Positions 42,935 to 53,611 of a DNA stretch of 64,000 bases are shown piece after piece. Within the stretch, counting starts at the first letter, position 1. Every line of letters begins with the position of its first letter. The notes below the pieces were generated by a model. The model made no database searches. It was not told where the DNA came from and was given only the letters and a program-made list of their open reading frames with translations. Source of the stretch: Anastatus disparis (Eukaryota > Arthropoda > Insecta > Hymenoptera > Eupelmidae); contig JAFFSR010000317.1 of NCBI GenBank assembly GCA_017163975.1, positions 1,296,001 to 1,360,000 on the forward strand, written 5' to 3'. The position numbers and the translations under genes were made by a program.

Positions 42935-43775
42935 TAGCGCGGCGTAGTTTAAAATCACGGCTGTTATTGTTAGTTCTATGTTGTTTAAAAAACGCGATCG
43001 CTTTTTTAAATGCTGTGTATTTGAAAAAAAAGCATTACTGCTATTTTAAGTGCTGTAATGAGGAAACACGCTAAGACTCCTGTAAGTGCTGTGTAATTAG
43101 AAATTTGTGACTGCTTTTCAGAGCACTATCTGGTTTAAGAAGCGCGGTTGCTATGTTAAGAGCTAAAGATAAGAAACGCAACAATCATTATAAGCGCTGT
43201 GTAATTGGAAATTCACGACTGCTTTTCAGCGCACTATCTGGTTCAAAAAACGCAGCTACTATTTTAAGAGCTATAGATGAAAAACGCAACAACTATTGTA
43301 AGCGCTGTGTAATAACCAATTCGCAGCTGCTATTTTGAGCGCTGTGTAGTTAAAAAAACTTCGCTGCTATTGTATACGCTGTGAAATGAAAAATTCACGG
43401 TTGCTATTTTGAGCGCTGTGTAGTTACAAATTCACGGCTGCTATTTGGAGCCCTGTGTGGTTAAAAAAACGCGGCTGCTATTGTGAGCGCTGTGTAATTT
43501 AGAATCCGCAATTGCTATTTTAAACGCTGTATAGTTACAAATTTTCGGCTGCTATTTTGAGCGCTGTGTGGTTAAAAATACGTGGCTGCTATTATAAGCA
43601 CTGTGTAATCAAATATTCACGGTTGCTATTTTGAACGCTGTGTAGTTGAAGAAACTCAACAGCCAATATGAGCACGGTGTTATTGATAAAACGCGAGTTT
43701 TATTGTAAACGTTGTATAATGAAAATAACACGACTGCTATTGTGAGCGCTCGGTAATTAAAGGAACATGGATATT
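42935..43775. repeat. Degenerate ~37-bp minisatellite
   Basis: More than 15 units built around GGCTGCTATTTTGAGCGC TGTGTAG followed by an A-rich spacer. Units differ by substitutions, and AGCGCTGTG is the most conserved part. The open frame at 43153-43338 is part of the array. It begins about 190 bp after the Helitron helicase end. Confidence 0.85.
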
Positions 43776-44149
43776 GATGTTAGTGTTAAGCAAAAAAGAA
43801 CTAAAATTATTATCAAAAGTAACGTCTAAAGCAGGATCTGTTATTATAAAGAAGACAATCTGAATAAATCAAATAATAAAAGAAAATATAATTAAAAATA
43901 ATCACTATAAAATAGAGCCTTGATGCGCCCTCAATAAGTACGAACATTAGGACATATGAAAGGTCTAGGTAGAAGCCTAGAGAATGAAAGAACTGATAGA
44001 TCGACATGATGCCTCAAGAAGTATGATGCTAAGCATTGAGGGCTATCATGTGCAACAATGATATGAGCCAACGAAATTTTTAAGTACAGTCGTCTGTTTT
44101 GAACAGAGAGCCAACGATAATTTAGGCAAAAAGGCGTCACTCTACTGCA

Positions 44150-44897
44150 CCAACCAAGACGGAGACAGTAAGACGGAGATAAAAAGACGGGGACAGAGAA
44201 ACGGAGAGACGCAGAGACGGAGAGACGGAGATGGAGAAACGAAGACGGAGAGGGAGACGTAGAGACGGAGAGGAAGATAGATAGACGGAGAAACGGATAC
44301 GGAGAGACGGAGACATAGAGACAAAGACAAAGAGACGGAGAGACGGAGACGGAGAGACAAAGACGAGGGAACGGATACGAAAAGACAAAGATGAAAAAAC
44401 GGAGACAAAGAGACAAAGGCGGAAGAACCTCTGGTCTTTGTTTCTCTATCTCCGTCTGTGTCCACTTCTCTTTTTCCGTCTCTCTGTCTCCGTCTTTTTA
44501 TCTCCACAAAGAGATGAAGACAGAAAGACGGAAACAGAGAGACAGAGACAGAGAGACGGAGACAAACGGAGATAGAGAAACGGAGACCGACGGAGAGACG
44601 GAGACCGACGGAGAGACGGAGAGACAAAGACTGAGAGATGGAGAGACAAAGACGAAGTGACGGAGACGGAGAGACGGAGTAACGGAGGAGTGGAAACGAA
44701 GAAACAGAGACGGAGAAACGGAGACAAAGATACAGAGACGGAGAGACGGAGACGGAGAGATAAAGATGGAGAGATGGAGATGGAGATGGAGAGACAAAGA
44801 TGGAGAGATGGAGACGGAGGAACAAAGACGGAGAGATGAAGGTGGAGACAAAGACGAAAGGACGGAGACGGAGAGACGGAGACGGAGAAATAAAGTG
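44150..44897. repeat. Purine-strand (GAGACGGA)n-like array with an internal flip
   Basis: Degenerate GAGACGGAGA units give a strand almost free of T for long stretches. Between about 44432 and 44508 the bias reverses to CT-rich (GTCTTTGTTTCTCTATCTCC), then returns. Long open frames on either strand here are compositional artefacts. Such tracts favour triplex or hairpin structure. Confidence 0.85.
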
Positions 44898-44904
44898 ACG
44901 GATA

Positions 44905-45235
44905 TTGTGTATGTGTGTGTATGATTATGTTTATGTGTTTGGATATGTGTATATGTGTGTATGTGTGTATGTGTATGTATGTGTATGTGTGTATGTACAT
45001 GTTAATGCTGCACGTGTGTATGTGCATGTACATGTTAATGCTGCACGTGTGTATGTGTATGTATGTATGTGTATGTGTGTATGTACATGTTAATGATGCA
45101 CGTGTGTATGTGTATGTATGTATGTGTATGTGTGTATGTACATGTTAATGCTGCACGTGTATATGTGTATGTATGTATGTGTATGTGTGTATGTACATGT
45201 TAATGCTGCACGTGTGTATGTGTATGTATGTATGT
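44905..45235. repeat. TG-rich tandem array with a 55-bp unit
   Basis: CATGTTAATG(C/A)TGCACGTGT recurs at 44999, 45031, 45086, 45141 and 45196, separated by TGTATG runs; the last spacings are exactly 55 bp. It directly follows the purine-rich array. Confidence 0.9.
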
Positions 45236-45790
45236 GACAATAGTGCAAAAGATATTCACGTAAGGAGAAAAAGTCTTAATTCTTCACTTTAATATAATAG
45301 TAGTCATTACCTTTATGTTAAAAATATTTATTCACGGAATTAGTATGCATCAAATGTATAATTATAATAACAATTGACATATAATAACTTTAGAAATAAA
45401 TAATATATACAAAGTGTAGACAAATTTTTTCATAACTACAAACTTAAAGTTTGTTATATTCCTACCTAATTTATTGTATACAAATAAAATAAACATTGAA
45501 AAGGTTACAACTAACAGTACTCGATACTATATATTGATTATAATACAAGGATTATATGTTCTACAATTTCTGAAATTGCAAATCATACATAATTTTGAAG
45601 AAAATTTAGTAGCATTTGATTTTTCGCGCAGCAATGTTCGTTCAATTAATCTAATTTTATTCAGTGCAAATAATGATTGCCAAACATGAACTTGCAAAGT
45701 AAATCGGGTAGAACTCACGAACAAAATTGGCATTTTATGTGTTTTATGTGTAAAAGGAATCTGAAAAAAGCATTATAAAACTACAGGTAA
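45236..45790. other. AT-rich flank of copy B
   Basis: An open frame at 45474-45689 has no recognised motif. Part of this may be the decayed N-terminal region of copy B. Confidence 0.35.
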
Positions 45791-45809
45791 AATAGGAACT
45801 CAAATCCAA

Positions 45810-47345
45810 TTGTCATTTCCTGATATTAATGAAATGGATTCGCGTTTACCTGCTGTAGTTTGTGGAGCTTTTAGACTTAAAATTCAGATGCCAGACTATT
45901 TAAAGTATTATTTAAAAATGAAAACTCGTAGTACATCAAATTCAGAAAAAGGATGTGGCTGTACTTTAAGTAATGAAATTAGATCTAGACAAATAAGTTT
46001 TGAAACAATCAATAACACTGAAAAAAAGGGATTACATAAACCACCGAAGACGACTAGTAGGCGATGCTCGAATTGTTTAACTTTAATAGCTAAAGGTATT
46101 AGTCATAAATGTACTTCGACAACATTCCTAAAAAATGTTTAATAAAATATCAAAACTCAATAGCAGAGTGGACATTTGATTTATAAATTATTAGCCAAAA
46201 GAAAAGATGAAAATAAATTGAACGATAAAGCAGAGAGAACAAATATTGCACTATCGCTATCGCAGCCATTAAATTTTATAGTAAATGCAAAAGAGAAAAA
46301 GCAAATACGCTAAATATCGTCGGATGATTCACGTGACTTGCAGAATGCCTTAAATTTATCAGATCATCAGATACGTGATTTTTCAAAATTTATAAGAAAG
46401 AAAACATGTCCACAAAATATTATTGAGTCTTATACTCCAGAAAAGAATTTTAACAAGTCTCATAATTTGGATGCATTTTTTTATGTACATTCAGTGAATT
46501 TTGAGATTGTAAAAAATGAGGTAGTTACATAAATTCCAAGTTTTGTTGTTGTTTGCATCGATTTGATGTTGTTTATACAACATATAATTAATAGTAGGAA
46601 TATTTTTGATTTTCATTTGAATTTTGGTATCGATGGTGGCAGAGGTTTTTTAAAATTCACCTTGTCTATTCAATCTAAAAATAAAGACAATAATATTCAA
46701 AAAAACACTCAAAAAATTCTAAAAAATGGATAGATACTGGAGTAAAGAAGATATATATTATTACTCTTGCTCCAGATACACAGGAAAATTATAATGATGT
46801 AAAATTTTTATGCTCAAAACTAAAAATTAATAATTGCTTGATTGAATATCCTGGAACAATTACAACTGACTCAAAACTTGCAAACATAATTACGGGTTTA
46901 ACAAATAGCGCAAGTTATTGTCTGTGTATTTGGTGCGATATCATGAAAATTAATTAGGGTTCGTGTGGTACTTTAAGGACAACAACTAGCTATCTGTCTA
47001 ATAATAATAACTGGTGTGATCATGGAAAGGTAAAAAAAAGGTAAGGATTTAAAAAATTGTATTAATCTATCTTTGTTTTATTCAAATGAAGATAAACTAA
47101 TTTTAGATGTAATTCCGCTTCCAGAATTGCATCTTCTATTAGGCTGTGTTAACACACTTTATAGTAATATGTTGAAGCTATATCCTGATATTGCTACACA
47201 ATGGGCGCAGCAGAGTAACGTAGAAAGAAGTTACACTAATGGTGGTAACTTTTCGTTTGCAGGAAATGCATGTAATGCATTACTCAATAATCTTGATAAA
47301 CTTCAACAGATATGTGAAGATAGTTGTAGTTCTTTTAATTTTATC
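45810..47345 (+). pseudogene. Unnamed Cys-rich element-like protein, copy B
   Basis: Homologous block order to copy A (38545-40799). The N-terminal part (DSRLPAVVCGAFRLKI, GCGCTL, RRCSNCLTL, SHKC) is followed by HQIRDFSKFIRKK, then a Gly-rich segment (FGIDGGRGFLKFTLS, about 46625-46670), then APDTQENYNDVKFL...YCLCIWCD (46770-46950) and a C-terminal part (IPLPELHLLLGCVNTLY, FAGNACNALL). At least four frame breaks or stops. The PELHLLLG and GNxC motifs and Cys clusters suggest a folded, metal-binding protein, but I cannot name the family. The end is cut by a gypsy relic entering at about 47300 on the other strand. Confidence 0.6.
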
Positions 47346-48958
47346 CACGTGAATCGTTTTTATTTTACTCGCGTTTCTTATCGTAACGTTATGCTTCGTG
47401 TTATTTATTTTTATCATTTCATATGTCCCTTCGTACTGCGCGCCATATTTACCCTTCCGTGGTTGTTTTAATAAGTAAACGCTTTCTCCTTCTCTAAAAT
47501 GCTGAGTGCCTAATTTTCTGTCGTAATAAAGTTTCGACCTATATTTCGTTCGTACTAAATTCATCGCTGCTAACGTTTGTAATTGCAAAAATTTTTCCAC
47601 TGTCTCTCTTAGATATTCGTCGTATGTTCGTAGGTTTTCTTTCGGTAAGAAGGTTGACCGTATGCGTACTTTATATCCAAACACAAGTTCATAAGGGCTA
47701 TAACCCATCGCTTTCTGTTTCATGTAATTATACGCTAATTGGCATAATTCAAGCCATTCGGCTCACTCTGATTTTTCCTCTATGTATGTCTTTAAATATC
47801 CCATTATTGTAGATGCATACGTTTGATTCCTCCCTGACTTTGAGAGTAGTACACAGTCGTACAGTATTTTTCTATTTTAAATATTGCTGCAAATTTTACC
47901 AGTAGCTTTTTCATGAAATGCCTGCCTTGATCTGTAACTATGTCAGATAACGGCCCAAAATACGCTTATACTTTTCTTGTAAGCGCATGTGCTACTTCTT
48001 CTGTATCTGCATGCACCGTTGGTATTAGAATACAATATTTGGTTAACCAGTTTTGTACTGTTAACACATATCTATAACCCTCTTTCGTGGTTGTTAAGGG
48101 TCCGTAGAAATTTATTGATGTTTTTTGAAAAGTCCTTGCTGGTCTGTCAGTGATTGACATTGTCAAGCGTGTTTTAACATGTACTAGTTCTTTTGTTTGG
48201 CTACTTTTGCAGTCTAGCACAAACTGTCGTACGTTTGGTTTCATATTCCTCCAATAATAATCAGCTGCTAGTTTGCTATAAATTTTATTTATGCCTCTAT
48301 GCTTACCTATAGCGGCTTCATGATATTATTTTAATAATCTGTATCTATCTTCCACCGATGGTACTGGTATATTATTTTGATAAAATACTGCTACTTACTG
48401 CATGCCCTTGAATATTTCGTTGGAATTTTCTATAAAATATGCCCAGTGAGCTGCTGGGAGCATTGCTAAGTTTCTCGTTACGCTAACGTTTGAAATATCA
48501 TATTCTAAAATCATTTTCTTCAAGTTTTTCAGGCCTTTTTTCATATCTACTTTTAATACTCTGTCGTCAATATGTGTTTTAACGAAAATGTAAAATATGA
48601 AATCGTCTTTATAACTTGATATGTGTTTCTCTCCTACTGCGAATTTCCTACTTGATAATTCTTCAACATTTATGAATTGACGCTCGATTAGGACTTCTAA
48701 CATTTTCGTATTTACGTAACAATTATCTAACGGAGCCCAAAGCGGTTCCTCGTGTAGTGGCTTTGTATTCTTTACAAAGCAACGCTCTAATACGTCACTT
48801 ATCTTATGTGACTGATTTGTCGTTATGTGCGACAATGAGCCTGCTGTTGGTATAACGAGAGCCTCTGGTTTACTGACCTCGTTGTCTTGCTGTTTATTTT
48901 TGCTTTCACTTGACGTTGTACTTTTTTCGTTTTCTTTATTATACTGATGTTTTTTCAC
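47280..48958 (-). pseudogene. Second gypsy-type pol relic (integrase region)
   Basis: In minus-strand order: a polar N-terminal segment (KKHQYNKENEKST), a tether ending NLAMLPAAHWAYF (48395), the zinc-domain region near 48250-48390 (YHEAAIGKHRG, LAADYYWRN), the integrase core (48244-47966: FYGPLTTTKEGYRYVLTVQ, with a core Asp replaced in INFYGPL), a gap with stops, then the C-terminal part (47723-47280: GYSPYELVFGYK...YYDRKLG...EGESVYLLKQPRKGK) ending in chromo/GPY-like sequence. RT and protease are not seen. It is unrelated in sequence to the element at 26-33 kb and adjoins copy B head-to-tail. Confidence 0.75.
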
Positions 48959-49360
48959 TATATTATTTCGCCTTGTATCAATACATAGCGTAAAATGTCT
49001 GCCTTTTAAATGTAAGTAAACAAAATTATTCGAGCTATTTGCTATGAAGTGGCAAAATAGTGTTTTTTCATAGTCCGTTATAAAATGTACGCAAACGTTT
49101 TAGTAAAATTCTGATGAAAATACGAAGACACAGTCTACATCTGTATGTCTTGTGCGTAAAGCTAAGGTAACTTCTGCTGTTGGCAGGTCTCTGCATGCGT
49201 CTAATGATGTTGCATCTAATAATATATCTCTCAATTCATTTTCAGACATTTCTAAATTACATAATTTTATTACTGAATGTAAAAAGCAATTCCTATTTTG
49301 GTATGTTATCGTCTCTTATCAGTGCTGCCCAGGTTGTGCGCATTCTTCGCTTGTATCGTA

Positions 49361-49489
49361 CACCCAACGTTAATTGATTCTTTCCGAATTTTTCAAAATG
49401 TTCCAATAGAAACAAAGGAAACAACGGAATTGTCCAATGAAAGTTCAGGATTTCAAAACATTCGGAAAGAATCCATTAACGGTGGGTGT
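49361..49489. mobile_element. TA-flanked 129-bp MITE
   Basis: CACCCAACGTTAATTGATTC at the left against CACCCACCGTTAATGGATTC (reverse complement of the right end): 26 of the first 28 bases match. TA lies at 49359-49360 and 49490-49491. A Tc1/mariner-type non-autonomous element. Confidence 0.85.
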
Positions 49490-50310
49490 ACATTTAAAAT
49501 ACGCCTGCACCGTCATTAAATGAGTTACTCCAACTTATTGTCCAATGTTCCTGTTCCATTTATAAGTTCTCTTCCTTCTTCGTAAGATTTTCATCTTCAA
49601 GGTCTTTCGATTCAGATTCACTTGATTCATTTCTATTTTTTTTTCTATTTCGCTCCTATGCTCTTCTTGCTCTGAGCTTTCGTTTTGCACCTCGAGTTCA
49701 TTGTCACTTTCGTTACCTCTTTCGCTCTCAATTTCGTTTATTATTCCATGCGTTAGATTTTTATTTGATTTTTCTGCTTTAAAATTATCTTTAAAATACG
49801 ACTGATTATCTGTTTCATCATCTATAAGTAGTTATAGGGGCACCATGGACCGTCAAAACAAACCCCCACTCTAAAGGTTACTGACCGGTGGGTCGATGAC
49901 CTTTGAGAAGATGAAGTAGGGGCTTATTAGGCATGGTACCCGAACAACTGGAGGGCCACTTACCCCCACCTAGAAATTTAAAGTGAGGATGAACTGGAAG
50001 GTTACTTACCCCCCCTCCTACAAAATTTAGAGTGGGGATAAAAAATATTTTAATTGATATTTCAAAATTATTAATATTAAATTAGTAATATGATCCTTTT
50101 TAATTATCGAAATAATAAAAACTTGAATTATAAAATATGAATTTAAAAGATTTTTAATTTTTTAATTATTATAAATTTTATATTAAATCAGAAAATATAA
50201 AATTTACATATAAATTATTGTGTGTATGAAAGATGGGGAATTGGTAACAGACGAGGTGATTAAAAAACTCATGTTTTAAAGTTTAAAAACATTTATTAAT
50301 ATTAAATAAA
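49490..50310. other. Non-coding; acidic frame remnant and CCCC/GGGG-rich patch
   Basis: At 49560-49800 the minus strand reads as a Glu/Ser/Asn-rich open stretch without a start, perhaps the upstream part of the gypsy relic. At 49850-50040 there are repeated TTAC(C)CCCC and GGTTACT motifs of unknown origin. The rest is AT-rich. Confidence 0.4.
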
Positions 50311-50317
50311 ACATAAA

Positions 50318-50821
50318 TTACAACGTAGCATTTATACATCTCATTACTGTGTACACATGATAAATAATGAATTCATATATGATTATAAATAAGTCTTGTT
50401 TTCCTAAAATTAGATTCTTATTTTTTAATGATTCATTGAGATCATTTACTAAATTATCATTTATTCTAGACATTGTACTTTTTATATTGTTAGCATGATA
50501 GTATACATATTGAGATTCTTGTTGTCGTTCTAATACATTTATCATATGAATTATCATTTCTTGTATTATATGATCAACAGATTTTGCAACAATGTTTAAA
50601 AATTGAATTTTATAATCCATACATATCAATAATTCTTTTAGACGTTTAAATGTTACACGTTTGAATACTAACGATCGACTATACCAACTATGTTTTTTCG
50701 GTGGTCCACCACTCTCTTCTGCTTTGGGTTGAGCAACATTGGGTACCAATTCGAAAGCTCTCTCGTTAAAACTAATCATGAAGCGGATAGTGAGTCCAGG
50801 TATAGAAAGTCGCTGATCCAA
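50318..50821 (-). CDS. Hypothetical protein of the second Polinton-like relic
   Basis: 167 codons without an internal stop. The first half has FMISFNERAFELVPNVAQPK and a basic segment (RSLVFKRVTFKRLKELL); the second half is amphipathic-helical (IQFLNIVAKSVDHII...). No domain recognised. It lies downstream, on the same strand, of the capsid/protease relic and of the small TATA-driven ORF, so it probably belongs to that element. A minor capsid role is possible but not shown. The frame opens with a non-ATG-like context, so the start is uncertain and the N-terminus may be lost. Confidence 0.45.
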   Translation of the reverse strand: MDQRLSIPGLTIRFMISFNERAFELVPNVAQPKAEESGGPPKKHSWYSRSLVFKRVTFKRLKELLICMDYKIQFLNIVAKSVDHIIQEMIIHMINVLERQQESQYVYYHANNIKSTMSRINDNLVNDLNESLKNKNLILGKQDLFIIIYEFIIYHVYTVMRCINATL

Positions 50822-50918
50822 CGTAGATTCCTTATTATAACAAGTAAAAAAAATTCTTTAATTTCATCAAACTCCTGCTTCAACGTCTCCCAGCAGTTGA
50901 CTGACAGAGGTAGACCTT

Positions 50919-50950
50919 GAAAATTATCCAGGCCTACCTGGATAATTTTC
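50919..50950. repeat. Perfect 14-bp inverted repeat, 4-nt loop
   Basis: GAAAATTATCCAGG-CCTA-CCTGGATAATTTTC. It covers the stop codon of the small ORF at 50924-51071, so the hairpin may have created that stop. Confidence 0.9.
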
Positions 50951-51071
50951 CCAAAAAAACTGTTTAGCCCATAGACGCTGCTGCCAATAATTTTTCTTGC
51001 TATTCTGTTTTATCAAATATTCCAAGTCGTTACCAAAGGATTGCTCCAAGCTTCTCTTTTGACCAGCCATC
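50924..51071 (-). CDS. Small ORF of the second Polinton-like relic
   Basis: ATG at 51069-51071, 48 codons. The product begins MAGQKRSLEQSF, then LEYLIKQNSKKNYW and an aromatic FFWENYPG, with stop inside a perfect hairpin. A good TATA box and initiator lie 50-90 bp upstream, so the ATG is well placed. Downstream in another frame the sequence resumes a plausible peptide (WETLKQEFDEI), suggesting the protein was longer before the hairpin arose. No domain recognised. Confidence 0.45.
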
Positions 51072-51152
51072 TTGATTAGATTTTGTTGCTTGTTGCTGCT
51101 GTCACCGTCGATCGCATACACACAACTGCGACTAGACTCAGTGGATGCCACT

Positions 51153-51161
51153 CCTTTTATA
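51153..51161 (-). promoter_or_regulatory. TATA box with downstream initiator
   Basis: Minus strand reads TATAAAAGG, and about 30 bp downstream TCGCAGTTG (51123-51131) resembles the arthropod initiator TCAGT. The first ATG after this is at 51071. Confidence 0.6.
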
Positions 51162-51272
51162 CTGTTAAAAATTGGTAGGGATGTCGTAAAAAGGTGGCAT
51201 GCAACTAATCAGAGACAGTCAAGTATCAAATTACGCATAGCAAGTTATTCTACAAAATTCTTGACTATAGTA

Positions 51273-52526
51273 TCATTTTCTTGCAAATTCTGCGAAAAAT
51301 TTTCCAAGAATTTCTTGAAACCTAACCCACCAGACATAATACAGAAGCATGATACAATAATTACCACAAACGTTGGAATATTCGCTTTGTAAGCGTTTCT
51401 TATTCGATCTAAATTTCTTATAAAATAGGCAGTAGCCGTTCGGATAGTCTTCACAGGTAATCGAGTTGCCTGAATTCATAAAGTAAATACCTGTGCCGGA
51501 AAAAAGTGTATGATAGGCATCAACGTACATTTTGCTTTTTTCGAAATCTAGCTGTAAGGGTTTCGATGGCACTTGCATTCCATCAACGTAGAGACACAAA
51601 AAATTTATATTAAAATTTTTGAAATTGAACGGATTAAGACTTTTATCTCCGTTGTAAGCTTTATTTTCAACAAAACTGAGTATTATTATTTTTAGCAGTT
51701 GACTTAATATGACATTGTCGATTGTTTCCCCATGCACACCATTATGTAACGTAACAGCCTTAACTTCTACACGTGTCAGTGGGTATTTTGCAGTAGTCTG
51801 CGACAATAGTTTTTTGTGTGCTAGAACGAGTAAAGGATTTAATCTTACTCGACGCACAAAAAGCGTAGCCTCTGTAATATTTACTGAGAAAGCATCAGCG
51901 GGATCCATGAGACAGAAACCATCACAAGAACGCACGAGCCTCACTCTAACTTCAACAACACCCAGTAATAATTTTTCTTGATTAAAAACATCACAATGTA
52001 AATGGCCGAGTAAATCAATCTTTTTGTTAATCATAATCGCTTTACGCTGGCTGAGACCTGCATTACCACCTGTGGTATCGTCCATTTTCCCTGCTATATC
52101 ATTGTACCACAAGCCACTCGTTAAATGAGATCTTTTAGCTGTTGGGCAATAATTTAGTAATGTTCCAATGTAAGCTCCGTATGCATAAGCATTTTTTGGG
52201 TGGTGAAACAGGTTTCTGATTGAATAGTACATCGACTTGATTGAACAACGAATGCAAAAGATTATTTATTGGTCCAACGTTCGGATCTTAAGGTGGTTCA
52301 GCACAAGTGCATGTTACACTTTCACTCACACTTAACATTGTGTGAGCCAAGTCTAGATACTCAGTGTTACCAGGAATGGTAAATTCAATTGGTGATTAAT
52401 CGTTCGTGATATCGGTTTGTACTGTACCCAGTAAGAGCCTTCAATTGCAGTCTGTGTCGAGGGTAATTCAAAGAGTGATGATTCCGACTTGATCGACTGA
52501 AAAGATTCTGTATGCTACAACGCCAT
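51273..52526 (-). pseudogene. Double jelly-roll-type capsid relic running into a protease tail
   Basis: The gene starts at an ATG at 52524-52526, with a stop four codons in, then SSLFELPSTQTAIEGSYW, a frameshift near 52395, a stop near 52290, and an uninterrupted frame 52232-51273. This matches, from memory, the insect proteins annotated F54H12.2-like, which are Polinton/adintovirus major capsid proteins: SHLTSGLWYNDIAGKM, LLGHLHCDVFNQEKLL, VRRVRLNPLLVLAHK, SLNPFNFKNFNINFLCLYV and DAYHTLFSGTGIYF. After NGYCLF (near 51430) the capsid's second half is missing and the frame continues as RLQSEYSNVCGNYCIMLLYY, which looks like the C-terminus of an adenain-type protease with its catalytic Cys. A deletion joining two neighbouring genes is the simplest explanation. 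Confidence 0.75.
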
Positions 52527-52535
52527 TTTGAAATT

Positions 52536-53150
52536 TTAATTTTCAAAAATATCTCTAGCTACACGTGCTTTCTTATTCTGCTTCTTCTTCTTTTTCGCAA
52601 CTTTACCACTTTCCAAATACGCTGCTGTTTTAATTACTTCTGGCCAATATTTTAAATTTAAATTCGAATCAGACAAGAAACATCTTGCTGAATTCATAAT
52701 TGTTCTATTATATCTTTCAGCAGTACCATTTAATTCATGTGTATACGGTGGAAAAGGATCTAATACAATTCCTTTTTGGCTTATTAAATTATTCGTTTCT
52801 TTATTTATATACTCACAGCAATTATCACATCTTAGTTTTTTTACCCTTCTACCTGTTAAGTTTTCTAGTCGATATAAATAGTTTATAAAGCAGTTTGTTA
52901 CTTCACTTTTCTTTTTAATTGTATGAACAACAATATAGCACATTTACTGTAGTTATCAATAAAAGTTAAAAAATATTTAGAACCATTAAAACCTACTGTA
53001 CTGTGAGGCCCATTTAAATCAGTGTGTATAATTTCTAAAATATCATTTGCTTGTGCCCATTCTTTTCAAATTTTAAATTATGCATTTTATTTTGAATACA
53101 AGTTCCACATTTCAAATATGTATGTTTAAAATCATTTAGTATTCCCTCTG
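52536..53150 (-). pseudogene. Copia integrase, partial
   Basis: Copia-type integrase core: KLRCDNCCEYIN (the Asp of the core; Gly usually precedes Glu, here Cys) and THELNGTAERYNRTI with the catalytic Glu, then SARCFLSDSNLNLKYWPE. The zinc-domain remnant (CGTCIQNKMHN) is at about 53080-53110. The frame ends abruptly at 52536, 10 bp from the capsid ATG at 52526, so the RT and RNase H that should follow are absent. This marks the boundary with the Polinton-like relic. Confidence 0.85.
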
Positions 53151-53179
53151 TTAACTTATCTTTGTACATTTTTTCCAAC

Positions 53180-53611
53180 CAGGAGAGTGTCTGAGTTGCG
53201 GGTCACAGCAAGCTTTAATTTGCTAGTTTCCGAATTAAAAAATAATAATTAGAACTAAAGTTATGCTTGTTTAAAGTTAAGCATCAAAAGAGTACTAAAA
53301 ATCACCATTCTTCAAAATTTTAACTATTTTTGGTACTCTCTTACTGCTCAACTTTAAGCAGGCATAACTTTAGTTCTAATTATTATTTTTCAATTCCAAA
53401 ACTAGCAAATTAAAGCTTGCTTTCTCTGCTTTCATTTTAGTTATTGTGGATTTATTAAATACATTTCTAGACAGAATTATTTACACTTCAATTAGGAGTT
53501 CTTTTTTTATATTTTTCTCATTTACTCCTACTTTACTCATATTTTGGTACCTTAATACTTATTTCAAAGTTTCATCAAGATCTGTGACCCGTAACTCAGA
53601 CACTCTCCTGG
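53180..53611. mobile_element. Complete CCAGGAGAGT-family MITE
   Basis: Termini CCAGGAGAGTGTCTGAGTTG and CAACTCAGACACTCTCCTGG-type ends match for about 30 bp (one internal difference: TTGCGGG against TTACGGG). The interior has a second large palindrome (ACTAAAGTTATGC...GCATAACTTTAGT). It is inserted in the copia relic between integrase and protease. A half copy is at 41189. The target duplication is unclear; both copies share TCCAA before the left end. Confidence 0.85.

Noticed and set aside
42935..43775. Possible CRISPR-like array
   Set aside because: Units are contiguous and degenerate without unique spacers, and the genome is eukaryotic.
43813..45148. Many long open frames rich in Ser/Pro/Leu or Arg/Asp
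   Set aside because: They are translations of purine-rich and TG-rich tandem arrays in several frames at once; no domain and no start context.
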